Assembly: GCA_002714425.1 (NCBI GenBank)
Contig: PAXI01000016.1
Coordinates: 33,898 to 97,897 of the forward strand
Source of the DNA: Chloroflexota bacterium
GTDB taxonomy: Bacteria > Chloroflexota > Dehalococcoidia > Lucifugimonadales > Lucifugimonadaceae
DNA: 64,000 bases
Direction of reading: 5' to 3'
The position numbers and the translations under genes are program-made. Position 1 is the first letter of the stretch; each line of letters opens with the position of its first letter. The notes beneath the pieces are model-generated. The model did not search any database and was not told the origin of the DNA. It saw only the letters and a program-made list of their open reading frames with translations. Shown piece by piece: positions 19,587 through 28,899 of this stretch.

Positions 19587-20666
19587 TTGAAAATTGGAAT
19601 AATTGGAGGTGGTATAGCAGGATGCGCTTCAGCTTACTATCTGTCTAAAATAACATCAGATATAACTATTTTTGAAAAAGATTTTATAGGTGCCCATTCT
19701 TCAGGAAAATCTAACGGGTCAATTATTCCTTTTATAGATTATGATATAAATTCCCCTTCAGAACAATTATCCGATTATGCGATCAGTGTTCATAATAACC
19801 TTAAGATGAAATTTCATAGTAAATTTTACTATTCGAAAAAACCAGTAGTACATTTGTTTAAAAATAATAGTTATTCCAAAATTTACGATAATTACAAAAA
19901 AAATAAATTGAATAAGGAATTTCATTTTTTGTCATTAGGTGAATTAAGGCATATTGACGCTAGAGTATCAGAAAATATTAATGGGGGTTTGTTTATAAAA
20001 AATTCACTAGAAGTTGATTCATTCATGTTAACCAAAACACTTTTTGATAATGCTATAGAAAATGGAGTTGATTTTGTGCAAAAAAATATTAATAAAATTG
20101 ATGCTGATTCTGGAAAACAAGTAAGGATATTTAGTGATGAAGAATCGTATAATTTTGACAAAATAATCATATCTAATGGTTCTTGGGTTGAAAATTTTTT
20201 TATGGATTTTTATGGGAAAAATATAATTACACCCATTAAGGGCCAGATCTTGCGTATGAAGAATATTAATCCAGGATTTAAGGTCTCATTTTGGTGGGGT
20301 AAAAATTATGTTACTACTAAAGATAAAAATATTACTTGGTTGGGTACTACTCATGAAGATGTAGGCTATGATGAATCTATAACCAATGATTCTAAAAATC
20401 TAATTCTAAAAAATGCAAAAGAAATTTTTCCTTTCTTAGATGAAAAATTTGTTGTTGAACAAACTGCTTGTCTTAGGCCGATGACTAAAGATTCTCTGCC
20501 GATTTTGGGTAGACTTAAGGACTTTGAAAACATTTTTGTCTGTGGAGGCGGTAGTGCTAATGGGATATTATTTGGCCCTGCTATGGGTAAAATAATCAGC
20601 AAAGATATTTTTGAAGACCAATTAGATACTTGTATAAGTCAATTTAGTCCTAACAGGTTCTTTTAA
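19587..20666 (+). CDS. FAD-dependent amino-acid oxidase/dehydrogenase family (DAO)
   Basis: A 359-residue flavoprotein of the glycine/D-amino-acid oxidase superfamily. The N-terminal FAD motif is GIIGGGIAGCASAYYL, followed by the FEKD acidic strand end and the HSSGKSNGSI segment; the C-terminal FAD loop is TKDSLPILGR and CGGGSANGILFGPAMG. It starts with TTG at 19587, supported by GGAG seven bases upstream. The substrate is unknown: sarcosine, glycine or D-amino acids are family examples. It is transcribed alone, with a 254-base gap before the next gene. Confidence 0.85.
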   Translation: MKIGIIGGGIAGCASAYYLSKITSDITIFEKDFIGAHSSGKSNGSIIPFIDYDINSPSEQLSDYAISVHNNLKMKFHSKFYYSKKPVVHLFKNNSYSKIYDNYKKNKLNKEFHFLSLGELRHIDARVSENINGGLFIKNSLEVDSFMLTKTLFDNAIENGVDFVQKNINKIDADSGKQVRIFSDEESYNFDKIIISNGSWVENFFMDFYGKNIITPIKGQILRMKNINPGFKVSFWWGKNYVTTKDKNITWLGTTHEDVGYDESITNDSKNLILKNAKEIFPFLDEKFVVEQTACLRPMTKDSLPILGRLKDFENIFVCGGGSANGILFGPAMGKIISKDIFEDQLDTCISQFSPNRFF

Positions 20667-20863
20667 TTTTAGAAATAGGCTTTCTTCTTGTAATTAGTTT
20701 TTGAATAAATTTTTATTGATTTATTCTAGTTTCGAGTCAATACTGATTATCCATAGACATGTTTATTTTTATACTGAAAAAATGGCATTCATCTTAGTAA
20801 TTACCATTTTAATGTTTATATTTTTATACAGTAGGATTATATTTATTTGAGTATAAATTCTAG

Positions 20864-20910
20864 TATCCTGTATAGCATTTGAACCTATGACCTTATCCTT
20901 AAAAGTGATA
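20864..20910 (-). other. Possible degenerate 3' half of a tRNA-Lys (TTT)
   Basis: On the minus strand there is an anticodon-arm-like segment TATCA-CTTTTAA-GGATA (loop identical to a tRNA-Lys TTT loop), a five-base variable region AGGTC-like, and a T-arm-like ATAGG-TTCAAAT-GCTAT with one broken pair, then a possible acceptor strand ACAGGATA. No matching 5' acceptor or D-arm exists: that region is the start of the sprT-like gene. If real it is a remnant; it may be chance. Confidence 0.2.
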
Positions 20911-20920
20911 CCATCAAATT

Positions 20921-21502
20921 ATGCAATTAGCTTTTAAATTCCCAAAAAATTCTGAGCCTACGGCTATAGAGAGTAATGTTATTGAATTTTCAATTCCGGA
21001 TTCAATATATTCTATAATCGAAGAAACAATTAATTCAAATCATTATCAAATATTATTTCCAGATATTAAAATTTCAAAAAGTATGAAAAAAACTTTAGGT
21101 TCATACAATTATAAAAATAATCAAATTACACTATCTTTTAATTTGATTTTATTTGGTAAAAGAGAAGAAATAGAATCAGTTGTTCTTCATGAATTAGCAC
21201 ATGCTTTCACATTTAGTGAATATGGCCCATTCACTCCTAGTCATGGAAAAGAATTTAGGCAAATTTGTAAAGGTTTGAATATACTGCCTAGAAGCTATGT
21301 TGATGTAAAAATCCATAAATGGAAAAAGAAATTTATGTATTTAGTTATTTGTAAAAATTGTTATAAAAATATAATAAAAAAAAGCAAATTGAATCATTTG
21401 TTTTGTGAATGTGGAAAAGAGATTTTCCCGGATAAATGGGAAACTGTAGTTTATTCTGAAAATTTTAATGAATTTGATTCTGGTCTATGGATTAGGTTGT
21501 GA
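20921..21502 (+). CDS. SprT-like zinc metalloprotease domain protein
   Basis: A 193-residue SprT-family protein. The zinc-protease helix is HELAH at residues 90-94 with Glu91 catalytic and His108 in TPSHGKEF as the third ligand. A zinc ribbon follows (Cys144, Cys147, Cys162, Cys164). Eukaryotic relatives (Spartan/Wss1) cut proteins crosslinked to DNA; bacterial SprT roles are poorly known. The ATG at 20921 lacks a ribosome site. Its stop codon overlaps the -35 box proposed for the pyr operon, so the two genes are separately expressed. Confidence 0.85.
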   Translation: MQLAFKFPKNSEPTAIESNVIEFSIPDSIYSIIEETINSNHYQILFPDIKISKSMKKTLGSYNYKNNQITLSFNLILFGKREEIESVVLHELAHAFTFSEYGPFTPSHGKEFRQICKGLNILPRSYVDVKIHKWKKKFMYLVICKNCYKNIIKKSKLNHLFCECGKEIFPDKWETVVYSENFNEFDSGLWIRL

Positions 21503-21525
21503 ATATCAAATTTTGATGATACTAT
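21497..21525 (+). promoter_or_regulatory. Probable pyr operon promoter
   Basis: TTGTGA at 21497-21502, a 17-nt spacer, then TACTAT at 21520-21525. The predicted start near 21532 gives a leader that begins about 16 nt before the PyrR box, as needed for attenuation. The spacer contains the palindrome ATCAAA-T-TTTGAT (21505-21517). Confidence 0.55.
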
Positions 21526-21547
21526 TATCTAAAGATTACCTTTAAAT

Positions 21548-21613
21548 CAGTCCAGAGAGACTGGCAAGGTGGTAAGTTTTTTTTGTTGCCTTGCTTTAGC
21601 AAGGTTTTTTTTT
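21548..21613 (+). terminator. PyrR-binding attenuator in the pyrR leader
   Basis: The box at 21548-21569 contains TCCAGAGAGACTGG followed by CAAGG, matching the conserved PyrR-binding loop (TCCAGAGAGGCT in Bacillus). A terminator follows: CCTTGC (21589-21594), loop TTTA, GCAAGG (21599-21604), then nine T (21605-21613). The GCAAGG inside the box (21564-21569) is identical to the terminator's 3' arm and can pair with CCTTGC instead, forming the antiterminator. PyrR with UMP would stabilise the box stem CCAG/CTGG and allow termination. The layout is directly visible; the mechanism is from known PyrR systems. Confidence 0.85.
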
Positions 21614-21623
21614 GAAAAAATTT

Positions 21624-22160
21624 ATGTCAGATTTAAATAAAACAAAAATACTTTTATCAGAGATAGATTTATCTAAATGTATTAAAAGAATCTCTTTTGA
21701 AATAATTGAAAAAAACCTAAGCATAACTGATGTGATTTTGGTTGGAGTTGAAACTAGGGGAGTATTCTTAGCAAAAAGAATTTCTGAAACTGTGCGCGAT
21801 ATTACTAAAAAAAATATTTTAGTAGGTAATTTAGATCCCAAACTATGGAGAGATGACCTTGAAAACTATCATATCAAGCAAGCTAAAAATTCTATTATTC
21901 CTAGTGATATAAAAGATAAAAATGTCATAATAGTGGATGATGTTTTATACACAGGTAGAACTATAAGAGCCGCTATGCAAGCTTTACTTAACTTTGGTAG
22001 ACCAAAAAAAATTCAATTAGCGGTTTTAGTCGATAGAGGCCATAGAGAGTTACCTATAAGACCAGATTATATAGGTAAAAACATTCCTACGGAATATGAG
22101 CAGAAAGTTAAAGTAAATCTTGTTGAAGTAGATTCTAATGATTCGGTGGTTTTACTTTGA
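21624..22160 (+). CDS. pyrR: PyrR: pyr operon attenuation regulator / uracil phosphoribosyltransferase
   Basis: A 178-residue RNA-binding regulator of pyrimidine genes, often also a uracil phosphoribosyltransferase. The PRPP motif is VIIVDDVLYTGRTIRAA near residues 92-108, and the ETRG loop and REL(P)IRPDYIGKN segment are typical of PyrR. The ATG at 21624 is chosen since the earlier TTG lies in the terminator T-run. No ribosome site is visible. The attenuator directly in front shows it is part of its own control circuit. The stop codon overlaps the TTG start of pyrB (TTGA). Confidence 0.93.
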   Translation: MSDLNKTKILLSEIDLSKCIKRISFEIIEKNLSITDVILVGVETRGVFLAKRISETVRDITKKNILVGNLDPKLWRDDLENYHIKQAKNSIIPSDIKDKNVIIVDDVLYTGRTIRAAMQALLNFGRPKKIQLAVLVDRGHRELPIRPDYIGKNIPTEYEQKVKVNLVEVDSNDSVVLL

Positions 22161-23095
22161 ATACAACTAACAATAAAAGTTTATTAGATGTAGACCAACT
22201 AAGTGAAGTTGATATTCAAAATATAATGAATGAAGCTGATAAATTGTCAAATGACAATATTGAGTCAACAAAAAAATATAATAGTGGTAAATCTGTATTA
22301 ACATTATTTTATGAAAACAGTACAAGAACTAGAACGTCTTTCGAATTAGCAGCTAAAAAACTTGGTGCTGATGTAATCAATATTTCATTAGGAAGTAGCA
22401 GTGTTAAGAAAGGTGAATCTTTACTTAACACAGTAAAGACTCTAGAAGCAATGCAATTCGATCTTATTATTGTTAGACATTCTGATGCAGGAGCTCCGTA
22501 TTTTATATCTAGAAATATAGATATTCCAGTTATAAATGCAGGTGACGGATTACATGCACACCCAACTCAAACCTTACTTGATGTTTACACTATTCAAAAA
22601 AAATTAGGAACATTGAAAAATAAAAAAATATCTATTATTGGTGATATATTGCATAGTAGAGTTGCTCGCTCAAATATATTAGGCTTTTCAAAACTAGGTG
22701 CTAATGTATACATTAATTCTCCTAAAACTTTATCTTTATTCAAAAATAAATTTTTTGAGGGAGAAAATTCTTTGGTCAATTTTGTTGATGATATAGATCA
22801 TGCTATTGAGAATGCTGACGTGATTATGCCCCTAAGAATTCAATTAGAAAGGCAAGAACAAGGAAACATACCATCGCTAAGGGAGTATTCCAAATACTGG
22901 GGTATCAATGAAGAAAAAATCAAAATTGCTAAAAATAATGTCATGATTATGCATCCAGGTCCTGTCAATGAAGGTGTAGAAATTTCTTCTAGTTTGGTGC
23001 ACGGTGATAAAAGTCAAATAAATCTTCAAGTCAAACATGGTTTATTCATTAGAATGGCAATAATTAAAACTATCCTAAGTGAGGCAAATAAATAA
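22157..23095 (+). CDS. pyrB: Aspartate carbamoyltransferase catalytic subunit
   Basis: Joins carbamoyl phosphate to aspartate, the committed step of pyrimidine synthesis. The 312-residue protein carries the carbamoyl-phosphate loop STRTRTSFE near residue 55, HPTQTLLD, the Arg in MPLRIQLER and the final MHPGPVNEGVE. It starts at TTG in a TTGA overlap with the pyrR stop, with GGTGG upstream. No regulatory pyrI gene follows, so allosteric control by CTP of the E. coli kind is not expected; regulation is probably through PyrR attenuation. Confidence 0.96.
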   Translation: MNTTNNKSLLDVDQLSEVDIQNIMNEADKLSNDNIESTKKYNSGKSVLTLFYENSTRTRTSFELAAKKLGADVINISLGSSSVKKGESLLNTVKTLEAMQFDLIIVRHSDAGAPYFISRNIDIPVINAGDGLHAHPTQTLLDVYTIQKKLGTLKNKKISIIGDILHSRVARSNILGFSKLGANVYINSPKTLSLFKNKFFEGENSLVNFVDDIDHAIENADVIMPLRIQLERQEQGNIPSLREYSKYWGINEEKIKIAKNNVMIMHPGPVNEGVEISSSLVHGDKSQINLQVKHGLFIRMAIIKTILSEANK

Positions 23096-23096
23096 T

Positions 23097-24443
23097 ATGA
23101 AATCTAAAAAGTTGGTAATTAAGGATGGAAATATAATTGATCCTAGTTCACGAACAAATTGTATAGGGGACTTGGTGATAGAAAATAATTTAATAATTGA
23201 CCTTATACCTAATTCTAATCAAACATATTCCGATGAATATGAAATTATAAATGCAAAAAATATGATTGTTTCTCCAGGGTTTATTGATGTACACACTCAC
23301 TTAAGAGATCCTGGTCAAGAGTGGAAAGAAACAATATCAACAGGGAGTAGATCTGCCGCAAAAGGAGGATTTACAACTATCACTAGTATGCCTAATACAA
23401 TACCTGCATTGGACAATGCAAATATTGTTAATGATTTAGTTAATAGATCTAAGACAGATGCTATTATAAGAATATTGCCTATTGGTTCAATAACAATTGG
23501 TCAAAATGGGGTTAACCTTTCTCCAATGAATGAACTAGCAGAGGCTGGAGTAATTGGTTTTTCTGATGATGGAAATCCTGTTAGTGACTCAAATATTATG
23601 AAGCAGGCATTAACATATAGTCTTTACTCTGATTTACCTATAATAAATCACGCAGAAGATAAAAAAATTGTTGGAAAAGGGCTAATGAATGAGGGTATAG
23701 TTTCGAACAGATTAGGGCTTTTTGGGGCAGACTCAAGTGCTGAAACTGTAATGATAGCTAGAGATTTAATTTTAGCTGAAAGTATAGGAGCGAAATTACA
23801 CATACCTCACATATCATCATCTTCATCTCTTCATCTTCTGGAAATTTATAAAAATATGGGACTTAATGTTACTGCTGAAGTCACACCTCATCACCTAACT
23901 TTAAATGAAAATTGGGTATACGGTAAAAAAGGCGAAGTTCCAGATTATATTGATGAGGATTCATATGATACTAATACAAAAGTAAATCCACCTCTTAGAA
24001 CAATTAGTGATGCTAATGATATGACCAAAGGTTTATCAGAGGGAATAATTGATATTATTGCTACTGACCATGCCCCTCATTCTGATATTGAAAAACACTG
24101 TAGTTTTGCAGATGCGGCTCATGGTATTAATGTTCTTGAAACAGCATTTTCATCAGTTTTTGATTTATATTTGAAAAAATCTATAAGTATGGATAGAATC
24201 ATCGAGTCTTTGACATCAAGGCCAGCAGAAATTTTTAAGCTTAATAAAATTGGGGGGCTAAAAAAAGGTTACAATGCTGATGTAGTTGTTATAGATCCAA
24301 AAGCAAAATGGAAAGTTGAACGACACAAATTTGTATCCAAAAGTTCAAATACTCCACTACTGGAGACTAATATGAATGCAAAAATTTTAGTTACTATCTA
24401 TGATGGAAAAGTTATTTATAAGGACGGAAATTATAATGTATAA
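23097..24443 (+). CDS. pyrC: Dihydroorotase (class I)
   Basis: Closes N-carbamoyl-aspartate to dihydroorotate. The 448-residue amidohydrolase shows the zinc motif DVHTHLRDPGQEWKE near residue 60 (class I signature), His in INHAEDK and IPHIS, and the catalytic Asp in ATDHAPHS. The ATG at 23097 follows the pyrB stop closely; an upstream GTG is not needed. Its last codons overlap the carA start by 8 nt. Class I enzymes often sit with pyrB in one complex; here adjacency fits but is not proof. Confidence 0.95.
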   Translation: MKSKKLVIKDGNIIDPSSRTNCIGDLVIENNLIIDLIPNSNQTYSDEYEIINAKNMIVSPGFIDVHTHLRDPGQEWKETISTGSRSAAKGGFTTITSMPNTIPALDNANIVNDLVNRSKTDAIIRILPIGSITIGQNGVNLSPMNELAEAGVIGFSDDGNPVSDSNIMKQALTYSLYSDLPIINHAEDKKIVGKGLMNEGIVSNRLGLFGADSSAETVMIARDLILAESIGAKLHIPHISSSSSLHLLEIYKNMGLNVTAEVTPHHLTLNENWVYGKKGEVPDYIDEDSYDTNTKVNPPLRTISDANDMTKGLSEGIIDIIATDHAPHSDIEKHCSFADAAHGINVLETAFSSVFDLYLKKSISMDRIIESLTSRPAEIFKLNKIGGLKKGYNADVVVIDPKAKWKVERHKFVSKSSNTPLLETNMNAKILVTIYDGKVIYKDGNYNV

Positions 24444-25581
24444 CACAGATAAGAAAATTTACTTAATTTTAGAAGACGGTGCAATATTTCCTGGTAAAAC
24501 TTTTGGTGCAAATAAAGAAGTCATTGGTGAAGTAGTTTTTAATACATCTATGACAGGATATCAAGAGATGCTTACAGATCCATCTTATGCTGGCCAAATA
24601 CTCATGCCAACGTATCCTATGATTGGAAATTATGGAATTAATCCCTATGATGTTGAATCAAATAAAATACAGGTAAAAGGATTTGTAATTGGAAATTTAT
24701 GTGATTATCCCTCACATCCTATGTCCCAAGAAACTATCAGAAAATATTTAGAAAAGAATGACATTCCAGGTATTTATGATCTTGATACAAGAGCAATAAC
24801 AAGAAAACTTAGAGATTCAGGCGTGATGATGGGAATTCTAACTATTTCAGATGATATTGATGAGTGTATAGAGAAAATTAATAAAAGTCCTAGATATGGT
24901 GAATTTGATGTTGTAAGTCAGGTGACTACGAAAAATATATATAATTGGGAATTACCTAAGTCAGATTTCAATAAAAGAAGTTTTATTGATCTAGTTAGTA
25001 GGACAAAAAAAACCACAAAAAAATATAATATTGTTCTCTTTGATTATGGTGTTAAGTTTAATATTCTTAGATCTTTGCATGCAAGAAATTGTAATATAAC
25101 TGTAGTTCCAAAAAATGCATCTTTGAATGATGTAAATAATCTTAATCCCGATGGAATTGTTTTATCTCCTGGACCAGGTAACCCTGAATTTTTAGATGAT
25201 TCAATAGAAGTTATTCGGTCATTATCTGGGTCCAAGCCAATTCTAGGTATCTGTCTTGGTCATCAATTACTTGGTAGAGCATTTGGCGCTAAAACATTTA
25301 AGCTACCTTTTGGGCATAGAGGAGGAAATCAACCAATTCGAGAATTGAGTACCGGGAAAGTATATGTAACAGCTCAAAATCATGGTTATGCTCTGGAGTC
25401 AGAAAATTTATCAAGCGACGTTAAAGTTAGTCATATAAATATTAATGATAATACTGTAGCAGGATTAGTAAGTGATAAATTTAAAATTTTGTCTATACAA
25501 TATCATTCTGAAGCGTCTCCGGGTCCACATGATAGTGAGTATATCTTTGATAAATTTATCCAAATGTTAGATGAGAGTTAG
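24436..25581 (+). CDS. carA: Carbamoyl-phosphate synthase small subunit (glutaminase)
   Basis: Releases ammonia from glutamine for carbamoyl phosphate synthesis. The 381-residue length equals the E. coli subunit. The N-terminal half has GAIFPGKTFGA and FNTSMTGYQEMLTDPSY; the amidotransferase half has the nucleophile Cys in GICLGHQLLGRAFG and the His/Glu pair in QYHSEASPGP. The ATG at 24436 is the one that gives the family start and lies 8 nt inside pyrC, with AGGACGG upstream. Being in the pyr operon suggests supply mainly for pyrimidines, though arginine could use the same pool. Confidence 0.96.
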   Translation: MYNTDKKIYLILEDGAIFPGKTFGANKEVIGEVVFNTSMTGYQEMLTDPSYAGQILMPTYPMIGNYGINPYDVESNKIQVKGFVIGNLCDYPSHPMSQETIRKYLEKNDIPGIYDLDTRAITRKLRDSGVMMGILTISDDIDECIEKINKSPRYGEFDVVSQVTTKNIYNWELPKSDFNKRSFIDLVSRTKKTTKKYNIVLFDYGVKFNILRSLHARNCNITVVPKNASLNDVNNLNPDGIVLSPGPGNPEFLDDSIEVIRSLSGSKPILGICLGHQLLGRAFGAKTFKLPFGHRGGNQPIRELSTGKVYVTAQNHGYALESENLSSDVKVSHININDNTVAGLVSDKFKILSIQYHSEASPGPHDSEYIFDKFIQMLDES

Positions 25582-25590
25582 GTAAAAATT

Positions 25591-28500
25591 ATGAGTGATA
25601 TAAAAAAGGTTTTAGTCCTTGGATCGGGACCAATAATAATAGGTCAGGCAGCAGAATTTGATTATGCTGGTACCCAAGCTTGTAGATCTCTAAGAGAAGA
25701 AGGCATTAAAGTTGTTCTTGTAAATTCTAATCCAGCCACAATAATGACTGATGAAGATATAGCAGACCAAATTTATATTGAGCCCTTAACAATTGAGGTA
25801 GTAGAAGAAATAATAAAAATTGAAAAACCAGATGGGATTCTTGGTACACTAGGCGGACAGACAGGCCTAAACCTACTATGTGATTTATATAACGATGGAA
25901 TACTTGAAAAATACAATGTGAAAACTCTTGGTACTTCAGTAAAATCAGTTGAAATGGCTGAAGATAGAGAACTATTTAGAAACTTGTTAGAAAATTTAGA
26001 CCAGCCTGTGTTGCCATCATTCGCTGTAGATAATGTTGAAGATGCAATTACATCAGCCAACAAGATAGGTTTCCCTGTTGTTATAAGGCCTGCTTATACC
26101 TTAGGAGGAACAGGAGGTGGTATTGCAAAAAATGAAACTGAACTTGTTGAAATTGCTAAAGGAGGTTTGTCAGCTAGCCGAGTCGGGCAAGTATTGATAG
26201 AGAAATCTCTGGTTGGTTGGAAAGAAATAGAATACGAAGTGATGCGTGACGCAGACGGAAATGTGATAACAATCTGTAATATGGAAAATTTAGACCCTAT
26301 GGGAGTTCATACTGGAGATTCAATAGTTGTTGCTCCAAGTCAAACTTTGAATGATAAAGATTATCAGAGATTACGTACAGCATCTTTGGATATAATTACA
26401 GGTCTTGATATCAAGGGTGGCTGTAATGTGCAATTAGCTTATAGACCAACAACTCTTATATCAGAGAATTTGGGCGAAGGTTCAGGCTATGAGGATGAAG
26501 GCTCTATGTACTATGTAATTGAAGTTAACCCTAGAGTTAGTAGATCTTCAGCGTTAGCTTCCAAGGCTACTGGATATCCAATTGCAAGAGTTGCCGCAAA
26601 AATTGCTATTGGCAAATCATTACATGAAATATCTAATGCTGTTACAAAGAAAACTACCGCTGCATTTGAACCTGCTTTAGATTATTGTGTAGTAAAAATA
26701 CCTAGGTGGCCTTTCGATAAATTTCCATTGGGTGACAGGTCTTTAGGTACACAAATGAAAGCAACAGGTGAAGTTATGGCAATAGATAGAAACTTTGAAT
26801 CTGCCTTGCAAAAAGCTGTTCGGTCTTTAGAAAATGGAAGATCCACATTATCTTGGGAAGATCCTGATTGGGATGCTGAAGACTTAAAAATTCTTTCTCC
26901 AGATGATGATAGGATCTGGAAGCTTGCAACAGCTATGAGGAGAGGTTTAGATTTTCAAGAAGTATCCAAAATTACTGGAATAGACCCTTGGTTTACATTT
27001 TCAATAAATAAAATTGTTTCATTTGAAAAATCTTTAGAAAAAAATGAATTGACTCCAGAACTTTTACTTCAGGCTAAAATGTTAGGATTTACTGATGATC
27101 AAATAGCCAATTTTTCTAATTATTTATCTGAAGATATTAGAAAATTAAGAAAAAAATGGAGCATACTACCTGTTTATAAAATGGTTGATACATGTGCTGG
27201 TGAATTTGAAGCTTATACACCTTATTTTTATTCAACTTATTCTAAGGAAAATGAAGCTGAATCTCTAAAATCTGATAAAGCTATAGTAATTGGTAGTGGC
27301 CCCATAAGAATTGGTCAAGGTATAGAGTTCGATTATTGTTCCGTTCATGCAGCATTTGCATTGAAAGAGATAGGAGTAAAGTCAGTTATGATTAACTCTA
27401 ATCCAGAAACTGTCTCTACTGATTTTGATACTTCAGATAGATTATATTTCGAGCCCCTGGATGAAGAATCGATAAGAAATATTATAGAGAATGAAAATTA
27501 CTCAAATAAAATGCCCTCATCTCTGGTTCAGTTTGGAGGTCAAACCGCGATAAATTTATCACAAAGATTGGGGAAATTAGATTTACCAATATTAGGATCC
27601 TCTTCTGAATCTATTGATAATGCATCTGACCGAGCAAAATTTGAAGATTTGTCAAAACAAAACTCTATACCTCTGCCACCGGGAGGAATGGCTAAAGACA
27701 TTGATTCTGCAATGATTGTAGCTGATGATGTAAAATTTCCTGTTCTTTTACGCCCAAGTTATGTTCTTGGTGGGAGAGCAATGGAAATTGTTCAAAATAA
27801 AAATGAGCTGGTTAATTATTTTCAAAAATCACAAAAAGAATTTCCAAATCAGGAAATACTTATTGATCACTATTTATCTGGAATTGAAGTAGAAGTTGAT
27901 GCTATTTCAGATGGGAATGGGGTATTAATTCCAGGTATAATGCAACACATTGAAAGAGCAGGAGTTCATTCTGGTGATTCAATGGCGGTATATCCAGCTC
28001 AATCTCTATCTGATGAAGAAATTAAAATGATTGTTGATTATACAAATAAAATAGCGAGTTCTTTAAAAATTATAGGATTAATGAATATACAATTTATAGT
28101 TGCAGGTAATAATTCTCGGAGAAGTATTTATAGTAAAAATAATTATTCAGAAAAACCAGAGATTTATGTTATTGAAGTTAATCCACGATCTTCACGAACC
28201 ATTCCATTCATATCTAAGGTGACGAGAATTCCAATGGTTAAAATTGCCACGAAAGTTATGAATGGGAAATCTATAAAAGAGCTAGGTTTTAAATATGGTC
28301 TTCATCCTAATAAAAATTTAGTAGCTGTTAAGGCTCCAGTATTTTCTATGTCAAAACTTTCAGGAGTAGATTCTTTTTTGGGTCCAGAAATGAAATCAAC
28401 TGGTGAGGTTATGGGCATAGATTGTAACTTCACTGCGGCTATGAAAAAAGCTCTTATTAGTTCTGGGCTAAATGTTAATCCAGGTTCACCTATACTGCTA

Positions 28501-28899
28501 AGCATAGCAAACCCAGATAAATTAGATTCAGAAAATTTGGTAAAGATTTTACAAAAAAATGGTCATAAATTATATGCAACTGAAGGAACTGCAAAAATGA
28601 TTTCTAAACTCGGAATTAAGGTTGAAACAGTTGAAAAAAGATTAAGTAATAACTTACGAGAAAATGTAGTAGATATTATTCAAAATGGAACTGTTAGCGC
28701 CGTGATTAATACAGTAACTGGAGATAGGCAAGCATTACAAGATGGATTTCACATTAGAAGGGCTGCTACTTTAATGAATATTCCATGTTTTACTTCAATC
28801 GATACCGCTCTTTGTGCTATTCAATCTGAAGATATATACTCAGATTTTTCAAAAAGTAAATATAAGGTTATGAGTATTGCTGGCTACTTAGATAATTAA
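25591..28899 (+). CDS. carB: Carbamoyl-phosphate synthase large subunit
   Basis: Forms carbamoyl phosphate from bicarbonate, ammonia and two ATP. At 1102 residues it is slightly longer than E. coli CarB. Two homologous halves are visible: each begins with a GSGPI(I/R)IGQ..EFDY segment (residues about 11 and 568) and contains an ATP-grasp domain with RPAYTLGGTGGG and RPSYVLGGRAME. The oligomerisation domain lies between, and the last 140 residues (LYATEGTAKMISKLGIKVE, AVINTVTG) form the MGS-like allosteric domain. It ends the pyr operon, overlapping the convergent methyltransferase by 4 nt. Confidence 0.97.
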   Translation: MSDIKKVLVLGSGPIIIGQAAEFDYAGTQACRSLREEGIKVVLVNSNPATIMTDEDIADQIYIEPLTIEVVEEIIKIEKPDGILGTLGGQTGLNLLCDLYNDGILEKYNVKTLGTSVKSVEMAEDRELFRNLLENLDQPVLPSFAVDNVEDAITSANKIGFPVVIRPAYTLGGTGGGIAKNETELVEIAKGGLSASRVGQVLIEKSLVGWKEIEYEVMRDADGNVITICNMENLDPMGVHTGDSIVVAPSQTLNDKDYQRLRTASLDIITGLDIKGGCNVQLAYRPTTLISENLGEGSGYEDEGSMYYVIEVNPRVSRSSALASKATGYPIARVAAKIAIGKSLHEISNAVTKKTTAAFEPALDYCVVKIPRWPFDKFPLGDRSLGTQMKATGEVMAIDRNFESALQKAVRSLENGRSTLSWEDPDWDAEDLKILSPDDDRIWKLATAMRRGLDFQEVSKITGIDPWFTFSINKIVSFEKSLEKNELTPELLLQAKMLGFTDDQIANFSNYLSEDIRKLRKKWSILPVYKMVDTCAGEFEAYTPYFYSTYSKENEAESLKSDKAIVIGSGPIRIGQGIEFDYCSVHAAFALKEIGVKSVMINSNPETVSTDFDTSDRLYFEPLDEESIRNIIENENYSNKMPSSLVQFGGQTAINLSQRLGKLDLPILGSSSESIDNASDRAKFEDLSKQNSIPLPPGGMAKDIDSAMIVADDVKFPVLLRPSYVLGGRAMEIVQNKNELVNYFQKSQKEFPNQEILIDHYLSGIEVEVDAISDGNGVLIPGIMQHIERAGVHSGDSMAVYPAQSLSDEEIKMIVDYTNKIASSLKIIGLMNIQFIVAGNNSRRSIYSKNNYSEKPEIYVIEVNPRSSRTIPFISKVTRIPMVKIATKVMNGKSIKELGFKYGLHPNKNLVAVKAPVFSMSKLSGVDSFLGPEMKSTGEVMGIDCNFTAAMKKALISSGLNVNPGSPILLSIANPDKLDSENLVKILQKNGHKLYATEGTAKMISKLGIKVETVEKRLSNNLRENVVDIIQNGTVSAVINTVTGDRQALQDGFHIRRAATLMNIPCFTSIDTALCAIQSEDIYSDFSKSKYKVMSIAGYLDN

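Noticed and set aside
20667..20863. Gene or structured RNA between the FAD oxidoreductase and the sprT-like gene
   Set aside because: The sequence is plain AT-rich spacer with stops in all frames and no convincing stem.
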